From: Rosistilla ulvae
GTDB taxonomy: Bacteria > Planctomycetota > Planctomycetia > Pirellulales > Pirellulaceae
Assembly: GCF_007741475.1 (NCBI RefSeq)
Contig: NZ_CP036261.1
Span: forward strand, 5,705,798 to 5,769,797
DNA: 64,000 bases
Direction of reading: 5' to 3'
Under the pieces are notes generated by a model. That model had not been told where the DNA came from and did not search any database. It worked only from the letters and a program-made list of their open reading frames with translations. A program made the position numbers and the translations under genes. Shown piece by piece: positions 48,203-57,113 of the stretch (position 1 is its first letter; each line of letters starts with the position of its first letter).

Positions 48203-49026
48203 GGTGTCGGTGCAGGAGATTTCATCTCCATCGCGATCACTTTTTCCTCGGAGCTTGCGGCGATCATGTCCAACAGTTGCTGCAGCTTTCGATGAGTGAC
48301 GTACGTCGTCGTGACAACAAATGCATTCGCCGAACCCGTTTCGGTTTCGATCAGCCGAATTACGCTGGGGCCGCCAAGTTCCTCCCATGTCCCGGGGGTG
48401 ACGATCGCGACAATCATCTCGACCGAATTGCGATCTGCCTGCAGCCCGGTCTCCCCCGCCCAATAGATCCGCGTGATCAGCTGCGATTCGGCGGCCTCCA
48501 CGCTGGTGATGACAAGGTGCTCGTTTGTAATCGTATGCGTCAGGTCGAGGTCACGTAAAATGATCGACAGGGCCCCTTCAAGGCTGGCCTGATCGATCGC
48601 CGTGGTTACCGCAATGTCTGCTGTTAGCCCTAGATCTTCCAGCGCGCGACGATCGATGCGAATCGGGATCCCCGCCTTGTCGGCGAGGATCTTGACAACA
48701 TTTCCAAACGGTTCGTCGTGGAATTTGGCAGGGACGGGGCGGGCCAACGCTTCTTCGATTCTCTCGACCGCCGCAGATCTGCTCCTGGTCTCCGAGTTAT
48801 CGGCCCGCATCGGCTTCGACGCATTTTGCGACCCGGCAGGCGGTTGAGCAACGGTTGTGAAGGGGACTTGTTTCTGAAACGGATCGGGGGCATTCCTCGA
48901 AGGCGGTACCTCAGATGGGCTGGTGCTTGGGCGGATCGCTGGTTTCGATTGAGCCAGGCCGACGTCTGCCAAGGCGGCGATCATAAAGCCGGCGACAGCC
49001 AGTCGGACGATTGATACTGATTTCAT
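48199..49026 (-). CDS. Secreted protein with STN/secretin-like domain
   Basis: A 275-residue exported protein. A signal peptide (about 1-25, ending LAQS) leads into a Pro/Ser-rich linker. The stretch FGNVVKILADKAGIPIRID, followed by LEGALSIILRDLDLTHTI, matches the STN-like N-domain of secretins and TonB receptors. The C-terminal 100 residues have mixed alpha/beta character and no family I can name. No outer-membrane barrel is present, so it is not a secretin itself. It may act as an envelope accessory protein. Confidence 0.78.
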   Translation of the reverse strand: MKSVSIVRLAVAGFMIAALADVGLAQSKPAIRPSTSPSEVPPSRNAPDPFQKQVPFTTVAQPPAGSQNASKPMRADNSETRSRSAAVERIEEALARPVPAKFHDEPFGNVVKILADKAGIPIRIDRRALEDLGLTADIAVTTAIDQASLEGALSIILRDLDLTHTITNEHLVITSVEAAESQLITRIYWAGETGLQADRNSVEMIVAIVTPGTWEELGGPSVIRLIETETGSANAFVVTTTYVTHRKLQQLLDMIAASSEEKVIAMEMKSPAPTP

Positions 49027-49505
49027 AGCCAGGAACTCCTACGTGACAAGGAAGAGGGGGCACCGCCGGAGCAGGTTTGCGTTTAGCTACGGGGTGGGGT
49101 ATCGCTTCCCCCTAACGCGATATGCTAGAGGCTCCGCTAGGCATGTACATCAGCACATGTTCGCCACTCCCGGTACACGCAAAATTCTGAAAATTTTACG
49201 GAATGTGGAAACACTGGGATTCGCCATGCGTTACGCGTTTAGGAGTCCAAGGGATCTTCTTGGTACAGGTAATACAATCGTGATCGTTGGAACAACATTT
49301 GGTTGCCCCCCTCCTTTTGTCAAGGAATGCTATGTATTCCCGAACATCGATCTTTTGTCAACTTAATTTAGATACTTCGAATGGGGGAAACCTGTATCAC
49401 CCTCGTTCATCCCTGTTTTTTCTGCTTCTTTAAACCTATCTGGGCGGCCCGCGAACGGAAGATGATTTTGCGATGTCTCCGCTCCCCCGAATGTGAGGGT
49501 ATTCA
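49027..49505. other. Intergenic region, A/T-rich in its right half
   Basis: A 479-bp divergent promoter region. From about 49180 to 49440 the sequence is clearly richer in A/T than its neighbours, with short stretches such as AAAATTTTACGG. An open frame across 49043-49366 has no ribosome-binding site or domain and is not called. No repeat or RNA is supported. Confidence 0.35.
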
Positions 49506-50273
49506 ATGGTTCAAGCTTACAGTCCCACTCGTTTTTCGATTCCTTCTTGGCCTGCCTGGGTGCAGATGATTGTCGCCTGTTTTGCCGGATCGCTGGCGGG
49601 GGGATATATGGCCGCAAAGGTTGCTGTTTCGCGGAGCGATGAATCGATTCGCCAGCAGATGGAGATGCGATCGATCGATCGTTTTGTCTCTTTAGGGGGC
49701 GAAGTACTGCGCGACGGCGACAAATTGAGCTCCGTGGGGATGCCAGTACTGCAAGGGCTCGGGTTCTACACGATTCGCTCGGCCAACGATGTCCGCCAGG
49801 CGATTTTGTATGGCGGAACGCTGCCGGGAATTACACAGTTGCACTTTGCACCGTTTGGTGTGAACCGCGTCGGCGCCGGGGTTACCGATGGCGACGTCTT
49901 GCGTTTTGCCAACCGGAACTTCAAAAATGTCGAATACCTCGACCTTTCCAACTGCCGTATCGAGGACGCTTCGGTGATCCAACCGATGGTCAACCTGAAG
50001 CGATTGCGGCTGGCCAACAACCCACTGACGAAAAATGGTGTCGAGTCGTTGAACTTGTTGGATTCGGTTGTCGAGTTGTGGATTGGTTGGCCCGATCGAA
50101 CGATTAGCCCCGACAGCATGTACCGCAGCGCCGAGCTGCGAAAGACGCTCGTTAAAGCGTTGACCGAGATGGACAAGCTGCAGAAGGTGCATCTGTATGA
50201 TGACATACAACTGACGCAGTCTGAAAAGACTCAGTTAGGTCAACTGGAGTTGGTCAAAGCCTATATGAATTAG
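49506..50273 (+). CDS. Membrane-anchored leucine-rich-repeat protein
   Basis: A 255-residue protein. One membrane segment near residues 18-38 (IVACFAGSLAGGYMAA) is followed by a soluble domain. Residues about 140-180 contain LRR sequence (NVEYLDLSNCRIEDASVI, LKRLRLANNPLT). The ATG has GAGGG about 8 nt upstream. LRR proteins of this type are frequent in Planctomycetes and usually act in binding other proteins; no partner is visible here. Confidence 0.8.
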   Translation: MVQAYSPTRFSIPSWPAWVQMIVACFAGSLAGGYMAAKVAVSRSDESIRQQMEMRSIDRFVSLGGEVLRDGDKLSSVGMPVLQGLGFYTIRSANDVRQAILYGGTLPGITQLHFAPFGVNRVGAGVTDGDVLRFANRNFKNVEYLDLSNCRIEDASVIQPMVNLKRLRLANNPLTKNGVESLNLLDSVVELWIGWPDRTISPDSMYRSAELRKTLVKALTEMDKLQKVHLYDDIQLTQSEKTQLGQLELVKAYMN

Positions 50274-50417
50274 CCGACAGCCGGCGGGCAGATCGTAGAC
50301 GTCGCCGACAAGTTTGTGGATAATAAGCCGCACACAAACACGAGGATTCCGCCGGAATCCTCGCCACTGCGAGACTTACCCCACCTGTCTGTACTATCCA
50401 TCGAGAGGATCCCCCGC

Positions 50418-53105
50418 ATGAGATTGTCGTTGTTAATAATCGTCTTGGTGTCCGCACTCTCCGCCTCTGCGGCGGAGGTCAAGCTGGAGAAGGGGGATCA
50501 CATCTGCCTGATCGGCAACGAGTTGGGCGAGCGGATGCAGCACCATAATTATTGGGAATCGCTGCTGCACCAAAGCTTCCCCCAGCACGAACTGACCGTT
50601 CGCAACCTCTGCTTCCCCGGCGATGAGCCGATGGATCGGATCCGTTCGAAGAACTTTGGCGATCCCGATTCGCATCTGACCCACAGCAAAGCGTCGGTCG
50701 TGATGATGTTCTTCGGTTTCAACGAATCGTTTGCCGGTGAAGAGGGACTGGCGGAGTTCACCGACCAGATGACTCAATTGGTCAACGAGACCAAGGCGAA
50801 GGACTACAGCGGCAACGGGGCGCCAAAGATCATCCTCGTTTCGCCGATCGCGTTCGAGAAGACCGGCGACAAGAACCTTCCCGACGGCAGCCAGCACAAT
50901 CCGCGGTTGGAGATGTACACCGCGGCCTTAGCCGATGTTGCGAAGCAGACCGAGGTGGGATTTGTCGATCTGTTTCATCCGTCGCAAAAACTGTTCGAAT
51001 CGCACGACGAAAGGCTCACGCTCAACGGTTCGCATCTAAACGAAAAGGGCTACCAAGCGTTGGCTCCCGCGTTTGTCAGCGCGATGGGAGGCAGCGATGC
51101 CGCCGAGATCAAACCCGAACTGAAGGCGGAAGTCGACGACAAGAACTTTCATTGGTGGCACCGCTATCGCGCCGTCAACGGATTTTCGATCTACGGCGAC
51201 CGCGGTTTGGCGGGCCAAGACGGCACGCGAACCTACAACAATCGCGACGTCATGGAACGCGAGCGGGCAATCCTGGATCAGATGACCGCCAACCGAGATG
51301 CTCGGATCTGGGCGATCGCTCAGGGCGGCAGCGTCCCTGCGGAAGTCGACGACAGCAACACGCTGCCGTTTATCAACGTGACGACTAATGTTGGTGGCGC
51401 CGACGATGTAAACAAGAAGCGGGGCAAGTTGGGATCGTTGGATTACCACACCGCCGCCGAACAGCAGAAGATGTTCGAATTGGCTGATGGGCTGCAGATC
51501 GAACTGTTCGCCTCCGAAGAACAGTTCCCCGAACTTGCCAATCCGGTCTCGTTGCAGTTCGACAACAAGGGGCGACTGTGGGTCTCGACGATGGCCTCGT
51601 ATCCGCACTGGCAACCCAAGAGCAAACTGGACGACAAGCTGCTGATCTTGGAAGATGTCGATAACGACGGCAAGGCGGACGAGTGCAAGGTCTTTGCCGG
51701 CGGCTTGCACCAGCCGACTGGATTCGAGCTGGGCAAGGGAGGCGCTTTTATCGCCCAACAGCCTGACATTTTGTTCGCTCAAGATCTCGATGGTGATGAT
51801 GCCGCCGACACCGTGATTCGCAAACTGGCGGGCTTCTGTTCGGCCGACTCGCACCACGGCATCTCCGCATTCGAATGGGGCCCCGGTGGGAACCTCTACT
51901 TCGAAGAGGGAACCTTTAAATACTCGCAGGTCGAAAGTCCTTATGGCCTGAATCGTTTGCACGAAGGGGGCATTTGGCAATATCACCCCGTGACCGAGCG
52001 GTTTGGTGTGCACGTTAGCGTCGCCTTCTCGAACCCTTGGGGACACGTCTTCGACCGCTGGGGCCAGAACTTCATCGGCGATGCGTCCCCCGGCTTCAGC
52101 TACTGGGCTGCACCGATTTCGGGCAAGATTCAATACCCGATGAAACACCCTGGCGGATCGCAGCATCGCCGCGTGGCGAAACTGGAAACCAGCGACGGAA
52201 TCGCCGGTGGCGATCCCAAGTTCGCGCTGCCGACGCTGTATCCAAAGCGAACGCGTCCGCTGGGCGGATGTGCGATGATCTCCAGCCGTCACTTTCCCGA
52301 TGAATGGCAGGGCAACTTCCTTGTCACCAACTGCATCGGCGATCGAGCGGTTTTGAATCACAAGATCACCGAAGACGGTTCGGGTTTTGTCGGCGTTGAA
52401 GTCGAAAAAATCGTCGAAGGCAAAGATGGCAACTTCCGCCCCGTCGACTTGCAGATCGCCCCCGATGGCTCGCTGTACATCGTCGATTGGCACAATGCGT
52501 TGATCGGACACCTGCAGCACAACCTGCGTGATCCAAGCCGCGACCACAGCCATGGCCGAATCTGGCGGATCACGCACAAGACGCGTCCGTTGGTCGAACC
52601 GGCGAATATCGCGGGCCAGCCGATTGCGGCGCTGTTGGATCTGCTGAAGCTGCCCGAAGATCGCACTCGCTATCGCGTGCGACGTGAACTAGCCGAGCAG
52701 GATCCAGCCGAGGTCGTTGCGGCGGTAAACGAGTGGACCAAAAACTTGGACCCATCGGACGCCGACTACGATCACCATCTGACCGAAGCGTTGTGGGTTT
52801 GCCAAACGCATCATGCGATCCAGACCGAACTGTTGGGCCAAGTCTTGAACGCCAAGGACCACCGTGCGAGAGCCGCTGCGACACGCGTCGTTTCGTTCTG
52901 GGCCGATGATCTCGACAGCCCGATCGAATTGTTGACCCCACGGATCAACGACGAACATCCACGCGTCCGCTTGGAAGCGGTCCGAGCGCTCAGTTTCCTC
53001 AGTGGCGATGAAGCTGCCGAACTGGCATTGGAAGTACTGAACCACGACGTCGACGATGCGTTGCAGTACACGTTGGAAGAAACGCTGCGTCAGTTGGAAC
53101 AATAA
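50418..53105 (+). CDS. SGNH hydrolase fused to PVC-type propeller and HEAT repeats
   Basis: An 895-residue secreted protein. The signal peptide (about 1-18) ends SASA. Residues about 22-220 form an SGNH/GDSL-like esterase domain, with GNELGERM near the start and LNGSHLNEKGYQ (Asn/His block) at its end. Residues about 355-750 form the Pirellula/Verrucomicrobium membrane-bound dehydrogenase-type propeller (TIGR02604-like), from LQIELFASEEQFPELANPVS to GRIWRITHK. The last 140 residues look like HEAT repeats. The C-terminal CxxCH haem domain common in this family is absent. The ATG at 50418 is preferred because it starts the signal peptide. It probably acts on external polysaccharide or its esters. 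Confidence 0.87.
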   Translation: MRLSLLIIVLVSALSASAAEVKLEKGDHICLIGNELGERMQHHNYWESLLHQSFPQHELTVRNLCFPGDEPMDRIRSKNFGDPDSHLTHSKASVVMMFFGFNESFAGEEGLAEFTDQMTQLVNETKAKDYSGNGAPKIILVSPIAFEKTGDKNLPDGSQHNPRLEMYTAALADVAKQTEVGFVDLFHPSQKLFESHDERLTLNGSHLNEKGYQALAPAFVSAMGGSDAAEIKPELKAEVDDKNFHWWHRYRAVNGFSIYGDRGLAGQDGTRTYNNRDVMERERAILDQMTANRDARIWAIAQGGSVPAEVDDSNTLPFINVTTNVGGADDVNKKRGKLGSLDYHTAAEQQKMFELADGLQIELFASEEQFPELANPVSLQFDNKGRLWVSTMASYPHWQPKSKLDDKLLILEDVDNDGKADECKVFAGGLHQPTGFELGKGGAFIAQQPDILFAQDLDGDDAADTVIRKLAGFCSADSHHGISAFEWGPGGNLYFEEGTFKYSQVESPYGLNRLHEGGIWQYHPVTERFGVHVSVAFSNPWGHVFDRWGQNFIGDASPGFSYWAAPISGKIQYPMKHPGGSQHRRVAKLETSDGIAGGDPKFALPTLYPKRTRPLGGCAMISSRHFPDEWQGNFLVTNCIGDRAVLNHKITEDGSGFVGVEVEKIVEGKDGNFRPVDLQIAPDGSLYIVDWHNALIGHLQHNLRDPSRDHSHGRIWRITHKTRPLVEPANIAGQPIAALLDLLKLPEDRTRYRVRRELAEQDPAEVVAAVNEWTKNLDPSDADYDHHLTEALWVCQTHHAIQTELLGQVLNAKDHRARAAATRVVSFWADDLDSPIELLTPRINDEHPRVRLEAVRALSFLSGDEAAELALEVLNHDVDDALQYTLEETLRQLEQ

Positions 53106-53127
53106 CCGACGCAGCCGTTGCATGCAG

Positions 53128-53161
53128 AAAACGCGTGACCCGAAGGGCCACGCGTTTTTTT
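53128..53161 (+). terminator. Rho-independent terminator
   Basis: A 10-bp stem, AAAACGCGTG (53128-53137) with CACGCGTTTT (53149-53158), an 11-nt loop and a run of seven T residues (53155-53161). It starts 22 bp after the stop of the SGNH/propeller gene, exactly where its terminator should be. Confidence 0.85.
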
Positions 53162-53256
53162 ATGCCCACAGCCACCGGCAAATAGCGGCCGTGCTCTCTG
53201 CAATTTGTCGCAACTGCATTTCCCTTGAACGCTCTAGTTCGTGATAGAATGGGTGC

Positions 53257-53520
53257 ATGTCTCAATCAATCGAAACCTATGACGACGCCATTCTCTCGAA
53301 TCTCAGCGGAACCCTGTCGCCTCAGGCGGCCGAAGGTATTTTGTCCCTCGGCTTCTCCGAGGATCAGCGTCGGGTGATGAGGCTGCTGGCGGAGAAAGCT
53401 CGTGCGGGTGAGCTCACCGAAGAGGAACGCGAGCAGGCGACAAGTTTTGAGCGGATCAGCAGTCTGCTTGGAATTCTTCAGTCGCGTGCACGTGTCGCTT
53501 TGCGGAACGCCGGGACATGA
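53257..53520 (+). CDS. Small hypothetical protein paired with an HNH nuclease
   Basis: An 87-residue, mostly helical and acidic protein (ELTEEEREQATSFERISS). I do not recognise a family. Its stop overlaps the HNH nuclease start in an ATGA, so the two are translated together. Small acidic proteins directly upstream of nuclease genes are often antitoxin- or immunity-like, but there is no DNA-binding motif to confirm it. The gene follows a strong terminator, so the pair forms its own unit. Confidence 0.72.
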   Translation: MSQSIETYDDAILSNLSGTLSPQAAEGILSLGFSEDQRRVMRLLAEKARAGELTEEEREQATSFERISSLLGILQSRARVALRNAGT

Positions 53521-53936
53521 GTCTCTCGGTCGCTTTGCGGCAGACGATCTGGGAGCGTGCGGGTAACTGTTGCGAGTACTGCCAAATGCCGCAGGACTAC
53601 GATCCGGCGACATTTGAAGTCGACCATATTGTTCCGGGGAAGATGGGGGGCGAATCGGTCGAAGAGAACCTTGCCCTGGCTTGTTTTAAGTGCAACAACC
53701 ACAAGGGTCCCAACATCGCGGGTATTGATCCGGTGGATGGCTCAAAAGCGTTCTTGTTCGACCCGCGAAATGACAACTGGAGTCAACACTTTATTTGGGA
53801 TGGACCGCTCCTCCTTGGCCTGACCTCAAAGGGGAGGACAACGGTTGCCCTGCTGCAAATAAATGTTGGTCACCGCGTTTCGCATCGTCGCCAACTGATC
53901 ACCGAAGGCGTTTTTCCATTGAGCAAGAAATCGTAA
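53517..53936 (+). CDS. HNH endonuclease
   Basis: A 139-residue nuclease. The HNH core is complete: CCEYCQMP (zinc Cys pair), FEVDHIVPGKMGG (catalytic Asp-His), ENLALACFKCNNHKG (Asn, second Cys pair and last His). After the core is a C-terminal region of about 65 residues of unknown fold. The length suits a stand-alone HNH protein such as those near toxin or defence genes. It overlaps the upstream small gene by 4 nt. It may cut DNA in defence, competition or mobility; context alone cannot decide. Confidence 0.88.
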   Translation: MSLSVALRQTIWERAGNCCEYCQMPQDYDPATFEVDHIVPGKMGGESVEENLALACFKCNNHKGPNIAGIDPVDGSKAFLFDPRNDNWSQHFIWDGPLLLGLTSKGRTTVALLQINVGHRVSHRRQLITEGVFPLSKKS

Positions 53937-53962
53937 CTTCGATTCCCATCGAAGCGAGCGAT

Positions 53963-54943
53963 TCAATTGGCATCAAACGTCAGCATGACGTTGCCGCACT
54001 TTTCGCCGGTCAGGACGTAACCGAAGGCGTCGCGGATTTCTTCCAGCGGATATTGGCGGTCGATCAGTGGGGCAAACTTTCCCTCGGTCAGCAATGCGCT
54101 TATCTGCTGCATGCTGGCAGCGATGTTGGTTGGCAATGGGAAGCGAACGACTTTGCCCCGCAGGCACGGAGTCATCAAGGCGAGCAGCGGGTTCTGGCAG
54201 CCCCAGCCGAGTTCCGAAGAGATGTAGACGCCGCGGGGTAGCAGTAGGTGTCGGCAACGACCAAAGCTACTCTTGCCAACCGCATCGAGCACCGCGTGAA
54301 ATCGGGTGCTGGTTTCACGGAAGTCTTCGCGCTCATAATCGATGATCTCGTCGGGATTGAGCGTCTCGACTCGCGGGATATTGGGAGTGCCGCAGACCGC
54401 AGTGACGATCACGCCTTTGTTCTTTAGCAGTTGGACGACCGCCGATCCGATCGCTCCCGAGGCGCCGTTGACCAGCACGCGGTCCCCTTGGTGTACCTGC
54501 AAGCGTTTGACGAAGTTGGCTGCGTAGTGAGCCGCTTCGAGACTCGCTGCCGCATCGTCGAACGAAACTCCAGCTGGCATCTTCGCGACGTTCTCGCGTC
54601 GGCCGGCGACCAGATACTCCGCGTGCGAACTGAGCCCTTCGTCGTGAAAACCCCAGACGCGGTCTCCGATCTCAAATTCATCGACCTCCGCTCCAACGGC
54701 AACGACTTCGCCGGCAAAGTCGGTTCCGGTTGTCGCTCGCTTTGGATGGATCCAACCGGTCATCGGTCGCATGATGAACGGCTTCGCCATCAAGACGGCG
54801 CAGTCGGTGCGATTAACCGTTGTCGCGTGGACGCGAACCAGCACTTGATCGGGCCCGCAATTGGGACGATCAATCGCACGAATCTCCAAGACCTCCGGCG
54901 GTCCATAACTGTGGCGTACTGCCGCTCTCATCGGTTCTGGCAT
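53963..54943 (-). CDS. NAD(P)-dependent MDR oxidoreductase, quinone-reductase-like
   Basis: A 326-residue medium-chain dehydrogenase/reductase. It opens MRAAVRHSYGPPEVLEI, the typical start of zinc-free quinone-oxidoreductase-like enzymes. The nucleotide-binding loop reads VLVNGASGAIGSAVVQLLK, and the substrate side TGTDFAGEVVAVGAEVDEF. The zinc-ligand Cys set of true alcohol dehydrogenases is not seen. It probably reduces quinones or enones with NADPH. It lies on the opposite strand between two accessory nuclease modules and does not belong to either. ATG 54943 and ATG 54931 are both possible starts. Confidence 0.9.
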   Translation of the reverse strand: MPEPMRAAVRHSYGPPEVLEIRAIDRPNCGPDQVLVRVHATTVNRTDCAVLMAKPFIMRPMTGWIHPKRATTGTDFAGEVVAVGAEVDEFEIGDRVWGFHDEGLSSHAEYLVAGRRENVAKMPAGVSFDDAAASLEAAHYAANFVKRLQVHQGDRVLVNGASGAIGSAVVQLLKNKGVIVTAVCGTPNIPRVETLNPDEIIDYEREDFRETSTRFHAVLDAVGKSSFGRCRHLLLPRGVYISSELGWGCQNPLLALMTPCLRGKVVRFPLPTNIAASMQQISALLTEGKFAPLIDRQYPLEEIRDAFGYVLTGEKCGNVMLTFDAN

Positions 54944-55208
54944 GGTTCTTAACAGAGAGATGGTTCAGTCCTGTGTCGCATCATATTATTTTCTCGCGGA
55001 AGCGTTTTCGGGCGACATTATGCGTGCAGCGGCCCTCCGTTTCCAGGTGCGGCCCTGCATGCACAGTGATAAGATGCTCGTCGGTCGCGTGCTTTTAAGC
55101 ACTTGTTCGATACAAACCAGCGTCGAAGATGCTTTCACGGCGGTGTACAATCACGTTGTGAAGTGCTTCCAGTTGAAGTCAACGCTACAAACCTAAAAAG
55201 TCGTTTTA
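54944..55208. other. Promoter region upstream of the AAA/TOPRIM pair
   Basis: A 265-bp gap between divergent genes. It holds the palindrome GTGCTTTTAAGCAC (55089-55102), a possible operator. An 84-codon open frame is present but lacks a ribosome-binding site and any domain, so it is not called. Base composition becomes more A/T-rich here than in flanking core genes. Confidence 0.4.
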
Positions 55209-56342
55209 ATGCTTACTCGAATTCGCGTTCAAAATTTTAAAGCGATCGCCGACGCGGAACTCTCGTTGTCGCCGCTGCATTTGCTGATAGGCCCCAACGA
55301 TTCGGGCAAAACCAGTTTTCTGGAAGCAATCGCTGCCATTTCGCGAAGTCTTGATCATACGCTCGCGACCACCTTTCTTGGTCGCTGGACATCGCGCCAA
55401 CTTGTCCACTCGGACTCGGCAGAGAGGAAGGTGGCCTTCGAGGCCGATGTTGATGGCAGCGTCGATGGGACATATAGAATCGTTTGCGATTTCCCAGATC
55501 AGAACCGCAGAGTGACTTTGGCGGAGGCGAACTTGGGAGGGCAGTCAGTAGTGCTGGGCGATGAAACGTTGACTGGTTTTCACGATCGTGGTCTCGCCAT
55601 GAAAAAGGAAAATTTTCCGCTTTGTGAACGACTCGCCGACGCGATTAGTCCCTGTTGGTATCTTCGTTGGTCGGCGAGGAACCTGTCGTTGCCTGCAACG
55701 CTTTCTCCAAAGCGACACCTGCGGTTGGCGGGCAATGGATTTGGTTTACCAACGATGCTGGATGATTTGCTGGGCGAAAGCCGTGAGCGATTTGGTGAGT
55801 TGGAACGAAAGTTCTGTGCTCAGTTTTCCGGTGTGAAGGGCCTGCAGCTCAAACAGGAGCAGGCATTCGACAGTCCGGTCGATGATCCCGAGCAAACGTT
55901 GACGCTCAAGCCGGGCAACGGCAAGCAACTCTATTTTTTGCTTGAAAATGGATCGGAAATCCCAGCTCCTCAAGCTGCAGAAGGGATGCTTTATACTTTG
56001 GCTTATTTGGCGATTGCGTACCTGCCCAAACCTCCCAAGATTTTGTTAGTCGAAGAACCCGAAAACGGAATCCATCCCGGACGGGTTCGGGAAATCGTAC
56101 GCCTGCTTCGACAAATGACCGAAAACGATCCAAAGATCCAAGTAATCATGACCAGCCACTCGCCGTATCTCGTCGACGAGATGCAACCACATGAGGTCAC
56201 CTGGTGTCGCCGCGAGAATGGTCGCGTTACGACACAGCGGTTGGACGCAAATGAACTGGTGCAACAGCAAAAGGATTTGTTCGAGCTTGGTGAAATTTGG
56301 TCGAACTATTTGGACACATCATCGGAGTTGGCACCCCAGTGA
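55209..56342 (+). CDS. AAA family ATPase, OLD/RecF-like, of a two-gene module
   Basis: A 377-residue ABC-like ATPase of the AAA_21/OLD kind. The N-terminus reads LTRIRVQNFKAIADAELS, then Walker A LIGPNDSGKTSFLEA. Walker B is KILLVEEPENGIHP, and the switch His is in VIMTSHSPYLVDEM. There is no nuclease domain at its C-terminus, unlike OLD proteins. The next gene supplies a TOPRIM-like domain and overlaps by 4 nt (GTGA), so the two are made together. Such ATPase/TOPRIM pairs include known anti-phage systems such as PARIS and RloA/RloB-like pairs. The start ATG lacks a strong ribosome-binding site. Confidence 0.87.
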   Translation: MLTRIRVQNFKAIADAELSLSPLHLLIGPNDSGKTSFLEAIAAISRSLDHTLATTFLGRWTSRQLVHSDSAERKVAFEADVDGSVDGTYRIVCDFPDQNRRVTLAEANLGGQSVVLGDETLTGFHDRGLAMKKENFPLCERLADAISPCWYLRWSARNLSLPATLSPKRHLRLAGNGFGLPTMLDDLLGESRERFGELERKFCAQFSGVKGLQLKQEQAFDSPVDDPEQTLTLKPGNGKQLYFLLENGSEIPAPQAAEGMLYTLAYLAIAYLPKPPKILLVEEPENGIHPGRVREIVRLLRQMTENDPKIQVIMTSHSPYLVDEMQPHEVTWCRRENGRVTTQRLDANELVQQQKDLFELGEIWSNYLDTSSELAPQ

Positions 56343-56965
56343 TTTCAACACGTTCATTGGATGCTGCGGTCCAACGAAGGATCTGGGTGATCTGTGAAGG
56401 CAAACATGAACAAAGCGGCGCACTGGAGTGCTTGATTCGACGAATCATGCCTGCGGCGACTGCGTGTGAATTTGTTTTTGAGTCTTGGAAAAATCCGCGA
56501 GGAGTGAAGCGAAGGTTTCGGGCGTCGCCAAAAGGTGATGGCGTTTTCAAAAAGTTGATTGCGGCGTTGATCGATGCGAGTGAGCTTCAATACGATGGCG
56601 TCGTTTGTGTGATTGATTGTGACCGCGACCCTGGCAGAGTTCAGTCGGTGGATCGTGCTCAATACGACGAAACATTTGCTATGGCGCGTGCCTTTGGTGT
56701 CGCGATTGAAACTTTCGATGCATGTTTTTTGGCGGATGAAAAATCTCTATCATCGACCTTGCGATGCAACGTCGACATGCAGAAGGACCCTGAATCCAAT
56801 CGCGATGCAAAGCAAACGGTAAGAGATCTTCGGGATGCGAGCGGTATCGATTTAGGGCTTGCCGAATGTTATGCCAACCTGGCAGAGGTCGCCGATTTGT
56901 CAATTATGGCTCAGCGATGTCCCAAAGGATTTGCGGTTTGGAGAAAGCGAGTCGAGCAGCTCTGA
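56339..56965 (+). CDS. TOPRIM-like (DUF4276/RloB-like) protein of the AAA module
   Basis: A 208-residue protein. The N-terminal WVICEGKHEQSGALECLI gives the TOPRIM glutamate. VVCVIDCDRDPGRV supplies the Asp-x-Asp pair. AIETFDACFLADEKSLSS resembles a phrase common in DUF4276/RloB-like proteins. The GTG at 56339 is chosen because it overlaps the ATPase stop as GTGA; a TTG at 56297 would force a 46-nt overlap. With its partner it likely forms a nuclease or effector triggered by infection. That function is inferred from architecture. I saw no toxin-only or helicase partner. Confidence 0.8.
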   Translation: MISTRSLDAAVQRRIWVICEGKHEQSGALECLIRRIMPAATACEFVFESWKNPRGVKRRFRASPKGDGVFKKLIAALIDASELQYDGVVCVIDCDRDPGRVQSVDRAQYDETFAMARAFGVAIETFDACFLADEKSLSSTLRCNVDMQKDPESNRDAKQTVRDLRDASGIDLGLAECYANLAEVADLSIMAQRCPKGFAVWRKRVEQL

Positions 56966-57026
56966 TCAAATCTGCGATCTCTGCGCCGCGCTACACCGTT
57001 CATTTATCTCTTCCCCACAGTAGGAT

Positions 57027-57042
57027 GAGCGTCCTGACGCTC
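57027..57042. repeat. Perfect short inverted repeat
   Basis: GAGCGTC-CT-GACGCTC is a perfect 7-bp inverted repeat between two convergent gene ends (56965 and 57114). It may help stop transcription or be a remnant of a repeat; AGCGTCC-type sequence also appears in the spacer near 43.96 kb. Confidence 0.4.
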
Positions 57043-57113
57043 CGCTTCAAACGCGAAAATCGTACGCGCTAAGTTAGTCAGCTCCAGAGGCGATGACCGG
57101 ACATTTCCATCTG

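Noticed and set aside
49043-49366. 107-codon frame in the A/T-rich gap
   Set aside because: No ribosome-binding site, domain or sensible composition; the divergent promoter region explains the space better.
54942-55196. 84-codon frame upstream of the AAA gene
   Set aside because: It overlaps the start of the divergent oxidoreductase gene, has no ribosome-binding site and matches no family I know.
53517-56965. HNH nuclease and AAA ATPase as one Septu-like system
   Set aside because: An oxidoreductase gene on the opposite strand separates them, and the ATPase is coupled to its own TOPRIM partner instead.
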